From NCBI GenBank assembly GCA_937988735.1, contig CALKHQ010000304.1, positions 1-13,227 on the forward strand: a stretch of 13,227 nucleotides of DNA, written 5' to 3'. Numbering within the stretch: position 1 is the first letter of the stretch; each line of letters opens with the position of its first letter. Below are positions 1 to 6,619 of this stretch, one piece after another. The DNA is from an uncultured Alphaproteobacteria bacterium (lineage in GTDB: Bacteria; Pseudomonadota; Alphaproteobacteria; CALKHQ01). The notes beneath the pieces are model-generated. The model was given only the letters and a program-made list of their open reading frames with translations, searched no databases and was not told where the DNA came from. A program made the translations under genes and the position numbers.

Positions 1-86
1 CCGACGACGCGGTGGCCCCTGGCGGCGAGGTTGCGGGCCATCGGCAGGCCCATGTTGCCGAGGCCGATGAAGGCGATCCGCCTCAT
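1..86 (-). CDS. mmsB: 3-hydroxyisobutyrate dehydrogenase, N-terminal fragment (cut by window edge)
   Basis: Only the first 28 codons are in the window. They read MRRIAFIGLGNMGLPMARN and onward, which is the opening beta strand and dinucleotide-binding glycine motif (GLGNMG, residues 8-13) of the beta-hydroxyacid dehydrogenase family. Family members oxidise 3-hydroxyisobutyrate to methylmalonate semialdehyde with NAD in valine breakdown. The specific assignment rests on the gene immediately upstream on the same strand, a 3-hydroxyisobutyryl-CoA hydrolase whose product is this enzyme's substrate. On fold alone, tartronate semialdehyde reductase or a related paralogue would also fit. The start is ATG at 86, directly after a GGAGGAGGGGAGGA ribosome-binding stretch. 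Confidence 0.75.
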   Translation of the reverse strand, partial: MRRIAFIGLGNMGLPMARNLAARGHRVV

Positions 87-90
87 TCCT

Positions 91-144
91 CCCCTCCTCC
101 CTGCGCGGCCCCTCCTCCCTGCGCGGCCCCTCCTCCCCGCGCGG
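91..144 (-). repeat. Three tandem 18-bp repeats carrying Shine-Dalgarno sequence
   Basis: Units 91-108, 109-126 and 127-144 are each 18 bp. The first two are identical (CCGCGCAGGGAGGAGGGG on the minus strand) and the third differs at one base. They fill most of the 62-bp gap between the hydrolase stop and the mmsB start. Each unit holds a GGAGG-type ribosome-binding core, so three such cores are stacked ahead of the mmsB ATG. The unit length is a multiple of three, as expected of slippage or an in-frame duplication. Confidence 0.85.
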
Positions 145-148
145 CCGG

Positions 149-1210
149 TCAGCCGGCAGCGGCGTCGGGCCCGAAGTCGAGCTCATCCTCCGCGAGCGGG
201 GCGAAACAGGCCGCGACCATCTCATCCGTTACCCCGGCCAGCGTGTCCGGATCCCAGCGCGGCTGGCGATCCTTGTCGATCAGCAGCGCGCGGATGCCCT
301 CGTAGAAGTCATGGCCGGCCATGAAGTGCTGGCTCAGCCGGAACTCCATCCGCAGGCAGGCGTCGAGGTCGCGGCCCCGGGCGCGGCGCAGCGCCTCCAG
401 CGCCACCTTGCAGCTCAGCGGCGACATCCGGCGGATGGTCCCCGCGGCCTCCCGGGCGAAATCGCTGTCGTGCCCGTCCAGCGCGGCGAGGATCGCATCG
501 ACCGTGGGCTCCCCGAAGCAGGCTCGGATCACCTCGCCATGCTCCGCGAGGGCGCCGGCCGGCGGGGCGGCAGCGAAATCCGCCAGCGCCGCCGCCGGGT
601 CGGCGCCACCGGCCAGCGCCGCCTTCACCTCCGGCAGGCGGGCCGACGGCACGTAGTGGGTGGCGAGACCGAGGGCGATCAGGTCGCCCGGGCCGAGCCG
701 CCAGCCGGTAAGCGCGAGAAAGGCCGCCATCGCCGGCTCCAGCCGGTTGAGCACATGGCTGGCGCCGACGTCGGGGAAGAAGCCGATCGCGGTCTCCGGC
801 ATGGCCCAGACCGTGCGCTCGGTTGCCACCTGGAAGGCGCCGTGGGCGGAGAGCCCGACGCCGCCGCCCATGGTGATGCCGTCGATAAGGGCGACATAGG
901 GCTTGGGAAAGACCGCGATCGCCCGGTTGAGCCGATATTCGTGCCAGAAGAAGCTGCGGGTGAGCGTGCGGTCGCCGGAGCGGCCGGCCAGCGCCACTGC
1001 CCGCACGTCGCCGCCGGCACAGAACGCCCGCTCCCCCGCCCCCTCGATCACCACGCTGGCGATGCCGTCGTCCGCCGCCCAGGCGTCCAGCGCCGGGCGG
1101 ATGGCGTCGATCATGTCCAGGGTAAGCGCGTTCAATGCACGCTCGTTGCGCAGCGTGACGAGACCGGCACGGCCGGAACGGGTCAGGTCCACCAGGGGGC
1201 TTGCAGGCAT
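149..1210 (-). CDS. 3-hydroxyisobutyryl-CoA hydrolase (enoyl-CoA hydratase/isomerase family)
   Basis: This 353-residue crotonase-fold protein fits the HIBYL-CoA hydrolase branch, which releases free 3-hydroxyisobutyrate from its CoA ester in valine catabolism in the cytoplasm. The N-terminal CoA-binding core shows RAFCAGGDVR (61-70). The oxyanion-hole loop is GITMGGGVGLS (111-121). The motif PETAIGFFPDVG (138-149) supplies the Glu and Asp (E139, D147) typical of the hydrolase rather than of short enoyl-CoA hydratases. The C-terminal extension, with PRWDP and FAPLAEDEL-like ends, and the roughly 350-residue length also match. ATG at 1210 is preceded by GAGGAG only 2 nt away. The stop (TGA at 149) lies 62 bp from the dehydrogenase start, so the two are probably one operon. 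Three phased boxes 130-180 bp upstream may control it. Confidence 0.88.
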   Translation of the reverse strand: MPASPLVDLTRSGRAGLVTLRNERALNALTLDMIDAIRPALDAWAADDGIASVVIEGAGERAFCAGGDVRAVALAGRSGDRTLTRSFFWHEYRLNRAIAVFPKPYVALIDGITMGGGVGLSAHGAFQVATERTVWAMPETAIGFFPDVGASHVLNRLEPAMAAFLALTGWRLGPGDLIALGLATHYVPSARLPEVKAALAGGADPAAALADFAAAPPAGALAEHGEVIRACFGEPTVDAILAALDGHDSDFAREAAGTIRRMSPLSCKVALEALRRARGRDLDACLRMEFRLSQHFMAGHDFYEGIRALLIDKDRQPRWDPDTLAGVTDEMVAACFAPLAEDELDFGPDAAAG

Positions 1211-1337
1211 GGCTCCTCGCGAAAGGGGAAATCGGCGGGCGGCGCGCAGTCTAGGCCGGCGGGCACCGGGTGTCAGCAGGCCGGGTCCGCGGCCGCACCA
1301 AACCGGGTGAGCCGCGCTCCCGTCGCGGCGGCAAAGT

Positions 1338-1392
1338 GATTACCTAAGTATTCATCCCGCTACGTAAGTCTTGTGCAGATTACTTAAGTATT
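1338..1392. promoter_or_regulatory. Three operator-like boxes at 20-bp spacing
   Basis: TACCTAAGTA (1341-1350), TACGTAAGTC (1361-1370) and TACTTAAGTA (1381-1390) begin exactly 20 bp apart, each followed by TT. The third box is a perfect 10-bp palindrome. The outer two share the longer context GATTACYTAAGTATTC. A 20-bp period places the boxes on roughly the same face of the helix two turns apart, as expected for cooperative regulator binding. The nearest gene they could control is the valine-catabolic hydrolase at 1210. The regulator family is not recognisable from the site alone. Confidence 0.6.
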
Positions 1393-1571
1393 CGGCAGGT
1401 GAGCGCTTGACATCGGCCACGGCGCCATTACCCTCGGTTGCATCGCGCCGGCTTCGGAATGCCCTCTGGGCGTGACGCGCCCGGTCGCACACGGCGACGG
1501 TTGCCCGGGATCGCGCCACCCGACTTGCGGGCAGGGTGGCGACTCCTCCCCCCTCGACCTCCCGGGCAAGG

Positions 1572-1602
1572 CGGCCTGGCATTCCCTCCGAATGCCAGGC
1601 CG
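1572..1602 (-). terminator. Perfect 13-bp hairpin, probable terminator of the membrane-protein operon
   Basis: Arms CGGCCTGGCATTC (1572-1584) and GAATGCCAGGCCG (1590-1602) pair perfectly around a 5-nt loop. On the minus strand the hairpin begins about 18 nt after the stop codon of the gene ending at 1620, the usual place for a terminator. No T-run follows on the minus strand (CCTTGCC). It may be a hairpin-only terminator or a 3' end stabiliser. On the plus strand it is followed by TTCCGTTT. Confidence 0.5.
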
Positions 1603-1619
1603 TTCCGTTTCCGGCCGCG

Positions 1620-2471
1620 TCACAGCACCGGCTGGCCGGCCAGCGCCTGGACGAAGGTCGCGATCACCAGCGCGGTCCACAGGCCGGCGGCGACCAGGAC
1701 CACGGTGCGGCTGCGGCCGCCGGCGATGCGGTCGGCGACGAGGCCGACCAGCGGCAGCGCCTGCATCATGTGGGTAGCGAAGAAGTGGGAGACGCGGAGG
1801 TCGCCCCCGGTAGTGGACCAGCCGGTCACCGGCATGCCGGCTGCGTCGCCGGGCATGCCGCCCACCCCGTGGCCGCCATGGCTGCTGAGGTAGCCGGCCA
1901 CGACGAGGGTGAGCAGGCTGCCGGCGACGAGCCCGACGCCGGCGCCCCAGCGCAGGCCGGCTCCGACCCCGGGCCGCGCCGACCGCAGCACCAGCACGCC
2001 CACCACCGCCGACGCCGCCACCAGCACCACGGCGCCGATGCCCATCGCCGCGTACATGGCGAACTCGAACGTCGTCTCGCCATTGAAGTGGGAATGCCGT
2101 CCGCGCGCCGCCTGTGCGGTGATGTAGGCGATCTCGAACAGGCCCGCCGCCGCCGAGGCCCAGGCAGTGACCATGAGCAGCCGCCCGTGGCGCACCCGGT
2201 CGGACAGCAGCGAGGCCACCGCCGCAAGCGTCACGAAATGCACCGGGACCGCGAGTTGGAACTTGAGCGGCTTCGCCCAGACGCTGACGCCGTCGAGCGT
2301 CCGCCCGTCGAGCGCGGCGGCGAAGGCCGTCGGCAGGGCGATCGCCAGCACCACCAGCGACACCTGCAGCCACAGCCGCGCGGCGGTGTTCTCCGCGAGC
2401 CCGACCCGTGCCGCCAGGGGGACGGCAGCCGCTGGCGCCCGGCTGTTCCCGAGGGATGCGGCCATCGCCAT
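1620..2471 (-). CDS. Predicted seven-segment inner-membrane protein of unknown function
   Basis: I recognise no functional family with certainty. From the chosen start the protein has 283 residues and about seven hydrophobic segments (near 34-54, 72-90, 98-118, 138-163, 176-196, 232-250, 256-276). Likely conserved patches are WAKPLKF (65-71), HSHFN (126-130) and SHFFATHMMQALP (228-240). The histidines near membrane boundaries could bind metal or haem, but that is inference. A glycine/methionine-rich loop lies at about 197-215. ATG at 2471 is preferred over ATG at 2486, because GGAGG lies between them, 6 nt before 2471. This start is 1 nt after the stop of the ABA4-like gene, so the two are translationally coupled and share the TetR-controlled promoter region. 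Confidence 0.75.
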   Translation of the reverse strand: MAMAASLGNSRAPAAAVPLAARVGLAENTAARLWLQVSLVVLAIALPTAFAAALDGRTLDGVSVWAKPLKFQLAVPVHFVTLAAVASLLSDRVRHGRLLMVTAWASAAAGLFEIAYITAQAARGRHSHFNGETTFEFAMYAAMGIGAVVLVAASAVVGVLVLRSARPGVGAGLRWGAGVGLVAGSLLTLVVAGYLSSHGGHGVGGMPGDAAGMPVTGWSTTGGDLRVSHFFATHMMQALPLVGLVADRIAGGRSRTVVLVAAGLWTALVIATFVQALAGQPVL

Positions 2472-2472
2472 C

Positions 2473-2913
2473 TCACGCCTCCGCATGCTGCACCGGCCGC
2501 AGCGCCTTCAGCCCCGCCTCGAGGGCGAGGTGGCACAGCAGCCCGATCGGACCGAACAGGAACGTCGCGAGCAGGATCGGCGCCTGCACCAGCCGGGAGA
2601 TGCCGAGCCGGTCGCTGCGACACGCAATCCAGCCGCCGACGAAGAGGTCGAAGGCCAGGTAGTGGACCCAGCCCGCCAGCAGCACCGGATCGCTGCCCAT
2701 CAGCACCTTGACCTGGGCCAGCGAGCCAAAGCCGCCGCCCGCATCCGCGAAATGGACGAGGATCAGCACCGCATAGCCGAGGCTGAGCGCGCCCGGCAGC
2801 ACCAGCCGCGGCACCGCGATCAGCAGCGCCCACCGCCGCGGCGCGACGATCAGGATCAGCCAGCCGACGGCGGCCGCCTGACCGGCGATCGCGAAGGAAA
2901 GCTCCCAGTCCAT
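2473..2913 (-). CDS. ABA4-like (DUF4281) membrane protein
   Basis: This is a 146-residue hydrophobic protein with four probable membrane segments (about 5-24, 28-54, 78-97, 109-134). The motifs HYLAFDLFVGGW (84-95) and FLFGPIGLL (118-126) are those I associate with the ABA4-like/DUF4281 family. That family is named after the plant neoxanthin-biosynthesis protein ABA4. Its bacterial members have no established reaction that I know of. ATG at 2913 is chosen because GGAGG lies 5 nt upstream. The in-frame ATG at 2925 lies ahead of that site and lacks its own. Its stop is followed after 1 nt by the next gene's start. Two operator copies lie 15-65 bp upstream, between it and the divergent TetR gene. 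Confidence 0.78.
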   Translation of the reverse strand: MDWELSFAIAGQAAAVGWLILIVAPRRWALLIAVPRLVLPGALSLGYAVLILVHFADAGGGFGSLAQVKVLMGSDPVLLAGWVHYLAFDLFVGGWIACRSDRLGISRLVQAPILLATFLFGPIGLLCHLALEAGLKALRPVQHAEA

Positions 2914-2925
2914 CGACGCCTCCAT

Positions 2926-2948
2926 CTATCTTTACAGTGTCTAGATAG
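2926..2948. promoter_or_regulatory. TetR operator, copy 1 (near-palindrome)
   Basis: The core ATCTTTACAGTGTCTAGAT (2928-2946) is a palindrome of the form ATCT-N2-ACA-N-TGT-N2-AGAT centred on position 2937. The outer bases extend it to 2926-2948, giving 9 complementary pairs out of 11. It lies immediately upstream of the ABA4-like gene's ribosome binding site, where bound repressor would block transcription of the membrane operon. Length and symmetry are typical of TetR-family sites. Confidence 0.7.
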
Positions 2949-2959
2949 GGTCGGCCTCC

Positions 2960-2978
2960 ATCTTTCCATTGTCAAGAT
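2960..2978. promoter_or_regulatory. TetR operator, copy 2
   Basis: ATCTTTCCATTGTCAAGAT matches copy 1 at 16 of 19 positions in the same orientation and begins 32 bp after it, about three helical turns. The outer ATCTT/AAGAT arms are symmetric while the inner half-sites are weaker. On the minus strand it contains TTGACA (2970-2975), a possible -35 hexamer for the membrane operon. It sits 46 bp before the TetR start, so the pair probably serves both divergent units, including autoregulation. Confidence 0.65.
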
Positions 2979-3023
2979 TTGCGGATCGGGCGATGGTGAC
3001 GGGCGTCACCCGGGGCAGAAGCG

Positions 3024-3656
3024 ATGAGCGGGAAGACGGAGGCGGCGGCGCGGGCGCGCCGGGACAGCTATCACCACGGCAATCTGCGGCAGGGGCTGAT
3101 CGAGGCGGCGCTGGCGATCGTGGCGGAGCAGGGTCTTGCGGCGGTGACGCTCAGGGCCTGCGCCAGCCGGGCCGGGGTGTCGCACGCCGCGCCGGCGCAT
3201 CACTTCGGCAACCTGCAGGGGCTGCTGTCGGAGCTGGCTGCGGTCGCCTTCCGGCGCTTCCACGCGACGATCGCGGCGGAGCAGGCCGCCGCAGGGCCGG
3301 ACCCGCGGGCGCAGCTCGCGGCAGCCGGGTGCGGCTACCTCCGCTTCGCCACCGCCAACCCCGACCTGTTCCGCCTGATGTTCAGCGCCGGGCGGCTGGA
3401 CTGGACGAACACGACGCTGGCGGAGGCGTCACGCGCTGCCTACCGGCAGCTCGCCGATACCGTGCGCCCGTTCCAGCGCGATCCGGACGACGAGGAGGAA
3501 GGGGTGCGCCTGCGCACCCTCGTGTGGTCGATGGTGCACGGCTATGCCCACCTGCTGCTGGAAGGCTATCTGGCCCAGCACGGGGTATCGGCGGACGGGC
3601 TCAGCCACCTGCCCGACATCGCCGCTCTGCTGCCCTATCCGCCGTCGGACGGCTAG
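3024..3656 (+). CDS. TetR/AcrR-family repressor with WHG C-terminal domain
   Basis: This 210-residue DNA-binding repressor has the family's opening YHHGNLRQGLIEAAL (16-30). A helix-turn-helix follows at about 39-62 (VTLRACASRAGVSHAAPAHHF), the usual DNA-reading element. The ligand-binding half carries the W-x-x-x-H-G signature of the TetR WHG domain (W168, H172, G173 in WSMVHG). The ligand is not predictable. It is divergent from the ABA4-like/seven-segment membrane operon, and two copies of a 19-bp palindromic site lie in the gap. This is the classical layout for a local repressor that also controls itself. ATG at 3024 has only a weak ribosome binding site. Its stop codon directly abuts the stop of the convergent antiporter gene. 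Confidence 0.87.
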   Translation: MSGKTEAAARARRDSYHHGNLRQGLIEAALAIVAEQGLAAVTLRACASRAGVSHAAPAHHFGNLQGLLSELAAVAFRRFHATIAAEQAAAGPDPRAQLAAAGCGYLRFATANPDLFRLMFSAGRLDWTNTTLAEASRAAYRQLADTVRPFQRDPDDEEEGVRLRTLVWSMVHGYAHLLLEGYLAQHGVSADGLSHLPDIAALLPYPPSDG

Positions 3657-5444
3657 CTACTGCGCGGCGGCTGCCGGCTCGGAGCCACCCTCGCCTTCCG
3701 GTGCCGCCGACAGCACCGAAGCGACCATGGCCCGGGCGATCTCGCGTTCGCCCATGACGACCAGCTCCGCGCCCAGGTGGGTCAGGTGCTCGACCTCGGC
3801 GTCGGTGTGGGCGCGGGCGATGATGGTGATGTCCGGGTTCGCCGCCCGCGCCTGGGCGACGATCTGGCCGGCCTCGAACGCGTTGGGGATCGCCACGATG
3901 AGCCGGTCGGCGCCGGCGATGTTGGCGGCCTCGAGCACGGCACTGCCGGCCGCATTGCCGACGATGGTCTCGATGCCGCGCTCGCGCAGCAGAGCCACCG
4001 CCCGGTCGGCGTCCTCGATCACGAGGAACGGCAGCCCTGCCGCCTGCAGGGCCTCGCCGACCACGCTGCCCACGCGGCCGAAGCCCACCAGCACGGTGTG
4101 GTGGGTGAGTGCGGTGACGGCGGGGGCACCGTCGTCTTCCGCCGGGGGCGGCGACGGGCCGGAGGTCGCGGCCGCCGGCCCCTGGGGCGCCGCCTCCGGT
4201 GCTGCGGCCGCCGAGCGCCGCGACAGCCACGGCCCAAGCCAGTCCACCAGCACGAACGCCAGCGGATTGAACAGGATCGACAGGATCGACCCGGCGAGGA
4301 TCAGGTCGCGCCCGTCCTCGCTGAGCAGCTTCAGCTCGATGCCGAGCGCGGCGAGGATGAAGGAGAACTCGCCGATCTGGGCGAGGCTCGCGGAGACCAG
4401 CAGCGCGGTCGTCGTCGGGTTGCGGAAGGCGCGGACGATGAGGAAGGCCGCGACCGACTTGCCGAAGATGATGATGAACACGGTCGCGAGCACGTTGACC
4501 GTCTGCTCGACCAGGATCTCGGGGTCGAACAGCATGCCGACGGCGACGAAGAACAGCACCGAGAAGGCGTCGCGCAGCGGCAGCGACTCCTCCGCCGCCC
4601 GCTGGCTGAGCGCGGATTCGCTCATGATCATGCCGGCGAAGAAGGCGCCCAGGGCGAAGGAGACGTCGAACAGCTTGGCCGCGCCGAACGCCACCCCGAG
4701 CGCGATCGACAGCACGCAGAGGCGGAACAGCTCCCGCGAGCCGGTGTGGGCGACATAGTGCAGGATCCACGGGATCACCCGCCGGCCGACCAGCAGCATG
4801 AAGGCGATGAACGCCACCACCTTCAGCATGGTCAGCGCCAGCGCGCCGCCGATGCCGATGCGGACCTGGGTGTCCAGCACCTCGACCTCGGTGGCCTCCG
4901 GCGGCGGCGGGGCGGTGCCGAACACGCCGGCGAGCGCCGGCAGCAGGACCAGCGCCAGCACCATCGCCAGGTCCTCCACGATCAGCCAGCCGACGGCGAT
5001 CCGCCCGTTGCGGGTGTCGACCATGCGGCGATCCTGCATCGCGCGCAGCAGCACGACCGTGCTCGCCACCGAAAGGGCGAGGCCGAACACCAGCCCTTCG
5101 CCGAGGGGCCATCCGATCCACAGCGCCAGCCCGGCGCCGAGCGCGGTCGCGCAGGCGATCTGGGCCACCGCGCCCGGCACGGCGATGGTCGCGACCGACA
5201 GCAGGTCCTTGAGCGAGAAGTGGAGCCCCACCCCGAACATCAGCAGGATGACGCCGATTTCCGCCAGTTCCTGCGCCAGGCTCTGATCTGCGACGAAACC
5301 CGGGGTATAGGGGCCGACCGCGATGCCGGCCAGGAGGTAACCGACCAGCGGCGACACGCGCAGCCGGTTCGCCACCGCCCCGAGGACGAACGCCAGCCCG
5401 AGGCCGGCGATGAGAGTCGTGATCAGCGGAACTTCATGCGGCAT
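3657..5444 (-). CDS. ybaL: CPA2 cation:proton antiporter with C-terminal RCK_N domain (YbaL/KefB type)
   Basis: This 595-residue inner-membrane protein is expected to exchange K+ or another cation for protons. The N-terminal ~400 residues form the Na+/H+-exchanger membrane domain, about 12 segments. They include SPLVGYLLAGIAVGP (31-45), ELAEIGVILLMFGVGLHFS (59-77) with a conserved VEDLAM (156-161), and ALGAFFAGM (264-272). A proline/alanine-rich linker (about 411-445) leads to a TrkA-N/RCK_N domain from about 448, with the Rossmann motif VLVGFGRVGSVVG (451-463) that binds NAD(H) or another nucleotide to gate transport. Length and order match YbaL/RosB-type KefB relatives. A GAGGTGA element lies upstream of ATG 5444. 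It is convergent with the TetR gene, with no base between the stops. KefB-like antiporters occur in some heat-resistance islands, but here about 2.4 kb separates it from the heat-shock operon. Confidence 0.88.
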   Translation of the reverse strand: MPHEVPLITTLIAGLGLAFVLGAVANRLRVSPLVGYLLAGIAVGPYTPGFVADQSLAQELAEIGVILLMFGVGLHFSLKDLLSVATIAVPGAVAQIACATALGAGLALWIGWPLGEGLVFGLALSVASTVVLLRAMQDRRMVDTRNGRIAVGWLIVEDLAMVLALVLLPALAGVFGTAPPPPEATEVEVLDTQVRIGIGGALALTMLKVVAFIAFMLLVGRRVIPWILHYVAHTGSRELFRLCVLSIALGVAFGAAKLFDVSFALGAFFAGMIMSESALSQRAAEESLPLRDAFSVLFFVAVGMLFDPEILVEQTVNVLATVFIIIFGKSVAAFLIVRAFRNPTTTALLVSASLAQIGEFSFILAALGIELKLLSEDGRDLILAGSILSILFNPLAFVLVDWLGPWLSRRSAAAAPEAAPQGPAAATSGPSPPPAEDDGAPAVTALTHHTVLVGFGRVGSVVGEALQAAGLPFLVIEDADRAVALLRERGIETIVGNAAGSAVLEAANIAGADRLIVAIPNAFEAGQIVAQARAANPDITIIARAHTDAEVEHLTHLGAELVVMGEREIARAMVASVLSAAPEGEGGSEPAAAAQ

Positions 5445-5554
5445 CGACGACGGGTCACCTCGGCACGGCCAGGCCGCGTCCCGGTTCGGGGACGATCATC
5501 ATGCTTGGCGGCGGAGGCGGGCGGCAAGACCTCGATGGCCTGCCATTGCAAAAT

Positions 5555-6097
5555 TTAAGCCGTGACGGCCCAGCGTGCGGCCGGCGCCGGCGCGGGCGCC
5601 GGGCACGGTGCCTCGATGAAGCGGCCGAAGGTGAAGAAATAACGGACTTCGCCGCTGTCGTCGGCGACGGGCAGGTCGAGGAACACGCCGCTGCGGAAAC
5701 CGAGCCCCTCCCAGTTCAGCGGGCCGCTCGAGATCCCGATCATCCGCTCGCGGCGCAGATGGCGGAAGTGGTCCAGCGCCACGGTGTGCCCCGGCACATG
5801 GGCATAGGCCTCGCTGAACCGCTTGCCCGTCGGCTCGAACCCCATCTTCTCGACGAGATGGCTGCCGTACAGGCGGAAGCGCAGGTCGAACGGATGGGGC
5901 TCCACCTCGTAGACGATGACCCAGCCGAGCCAGCCGCGGAAATCCTCCGGGCGGAACTCGCTCTTGCGCGGCAGGCCCCCGGCCGCCTTCGCCCGCCACA
6001 TCGCGACCGCACTGCGGAACTCGCCGAACGTGTGCTCCGGCGTGCCCAGCGGGCAGGCGGCGTAGGTCCAGCCGTCGACCTGTGCGGTAATGATCAT
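5555..6097 (-). CDS. PAS_5-type single-domain protein (DUF1488-independent, PF07310-like)
   Basis: This 180-residue soluble protein matches the PAS_5 pattern common in Alphaproteobacteria. The features are LPRKSEFRPEDFRGWLGWV (42-60, the 'lP.r..fdP..l..lL' region), then FDLRFRLYGSHLVEKMGFEPTGKR (70-93, 'y.FrlvGt.l....G.d.tG') and a following FRHL segment. In several alphaproteobacteria such proteins are stand-alone sensors or unknowns. No output domain is attached here. An alanine/proline-rich tail (about 162-178) ends the protein. ATG at 6097 (MIITAQVDGW) is chosen. The open frame runs much further upstream, but that extension is arginine-rich with no PAS features and crosses the neighbouring gene. 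The ribosome binding site is weak (GGACAAGCC). The secreted-protein gene ends 89 bp upstream, so the two may be cotranscribed. Confidence 0.72.
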   Translation of the reverse strand: MIITAQVDGWTYAACPLGTPEHTFGEFRSAVAMWRAKAAGGLPRKSEFRPEDFRGWLGWVIVYEVEPHPFDLRFRLYGSHLVEKMGFEPTGKRFSEAYAHVPGHTVALDHFRHLRRERMIGISSGPLNWEGLGFRSGVFLDLPVADDSGEVRYFFTFGRFIEAPCPAPAPAPAARWAVTA

Positions 6098-6186
6098 GGC
6101 TTGTCCGGCAAAGACAGGGAGACGCGGGCCGCGGGGACGTACACCGTCCGGGCGCGGAGCGCAACCGGCCCCGGCACGGCCGGCGG

Positions 6187-6525
6187 TCAGAAGTCGATCG
6201 CCGGCGCGGTCCACTGGATCTGGGTGTTGTCCTGTCCGACCGTGACCGACTGATCGGTGATCGAGAGCGAGTCCGGGACGGCGTCGCGCCAGTCTTCCAC
6301 CGAGGCCGGCCGGTTGTCCGCACAGCGCGGGCGCAGGATCCCGCAGTCCCACCGCCATCCGGCGGGCGTGCCTTCCATGGCGGACGCCGGGAACCAGCGG
6401 CACTCGCAGGCAACTCCGGCCTGGCAGGAGAGCTGGCCCGCAGTGGATTCGCCGCAGGCGAAGCTCTGCGCCTCCGCGGCAGCGGGGATCAGGAGCGCGA
6501 ACATGACGGCAGGCACGATGCGCAT
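6187..6525 (-). CDS. Small secreted cysteine-rich protein, function unknown
   Basis: I do not recognise a family. From ATG 6525 the product has 112 residues: a signal peptide MRIVPAVMFALLIPAAAEA with a likely cleavage after residue 19, then a mature domain of about 93 residues. Six cysteines (24, 34, 40, 42, 61, 68) crowd the first half of the mature part, suggesting disulfide bonds in the periplasm, while the C-terminal half is cysteine-free. An upstream ATG pair (6561-6564) in frame would add 12-13 residues. Neither start has a strong ribosome binding site, and 6525 gives the cleaner signal peptide. It lies 89 bp upstream of the PAS_5 gene on the same strand and is divergent from ferrochelatase. 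Confidence 0.6.
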   Translation of the reverse strand: MRIVPAVMFALLIPAAAEAQSFACGESTAGQLSCQAGVACECRWFPASAMEGTPAGWRWDCGILRPRCADNRPASVEDWRDAVPDSLSITDQSVTVGQDNTQIQWTAPAIDF

Positions 6526-6619
6526 GGGATCGATCCGGTCGGAGGGGAGAAGGTTCGACATCATGGCGCCGCCACGGTGAACGGCAGGTTAAGCATCGCC
6601 CCTTCCCCCGCGCGGACCG

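Larger units (their letters stand above)
1211..1619. other. Non-coding gap of about 410 bp
   Basis: No convincing gene lies here. The short frames in it lack a ribosome binding site and recognisable motifs. It lies upstream of the hydrolase gene (minus) and downstream of the seven-segment membrane protein gene (also minus). It therefore should hold the hydrolase promoter and the end of the membrane operon. Three AT-rich boxes at 1341-1390 stand out against the GC-rich background. A 9-bp inverted repeat pairs TTGCCCGGG (1501-1509) with CCCGGGCAA (1561-1569). A perfect 13-bp hairpin sits at 1572-1602. Confidence 0.7.

Noticed and set aside
311..1339. 342-codon plus-strand frame opposite the valine-catabolic hydrolase
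   Set aside because: Low-complexity Arg/Gly/Ala composition, no ribosome binding site, and complete overlap with a well-supported enzyme gene.
1407..1435. TTGACA at 1407-1412 as a plus-strand promoter
   Set aside because: No -10 hexamer at the right distance (ACCCTC) and no plus-strand gene downstream before 3024.
1352..1582. 76-codon minus-strand frame in the large gap
   Set aside because: No ribosome binding site, no motifs, and it runs through the operator-like boxes and one arm of the hairpin.
5477..5494. 6-bp hairpin CGTCCC/GGGACG between the PAS_5 and antiporter genes as a terminator
   Set aside because: Short stem with no T-run. In a high-GC gap such a structure is expected by chance.
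3777..5558. 593-codon open frame on the plus strand opposite the antiporter gene
   Set aside because: It is rich in Arg, His, Gly, Asp and Gln with no domain motifs. It is the expected antisense shadow of a high-GC gene, and the opposite strand encodes a clear CPA2/RCK protein.
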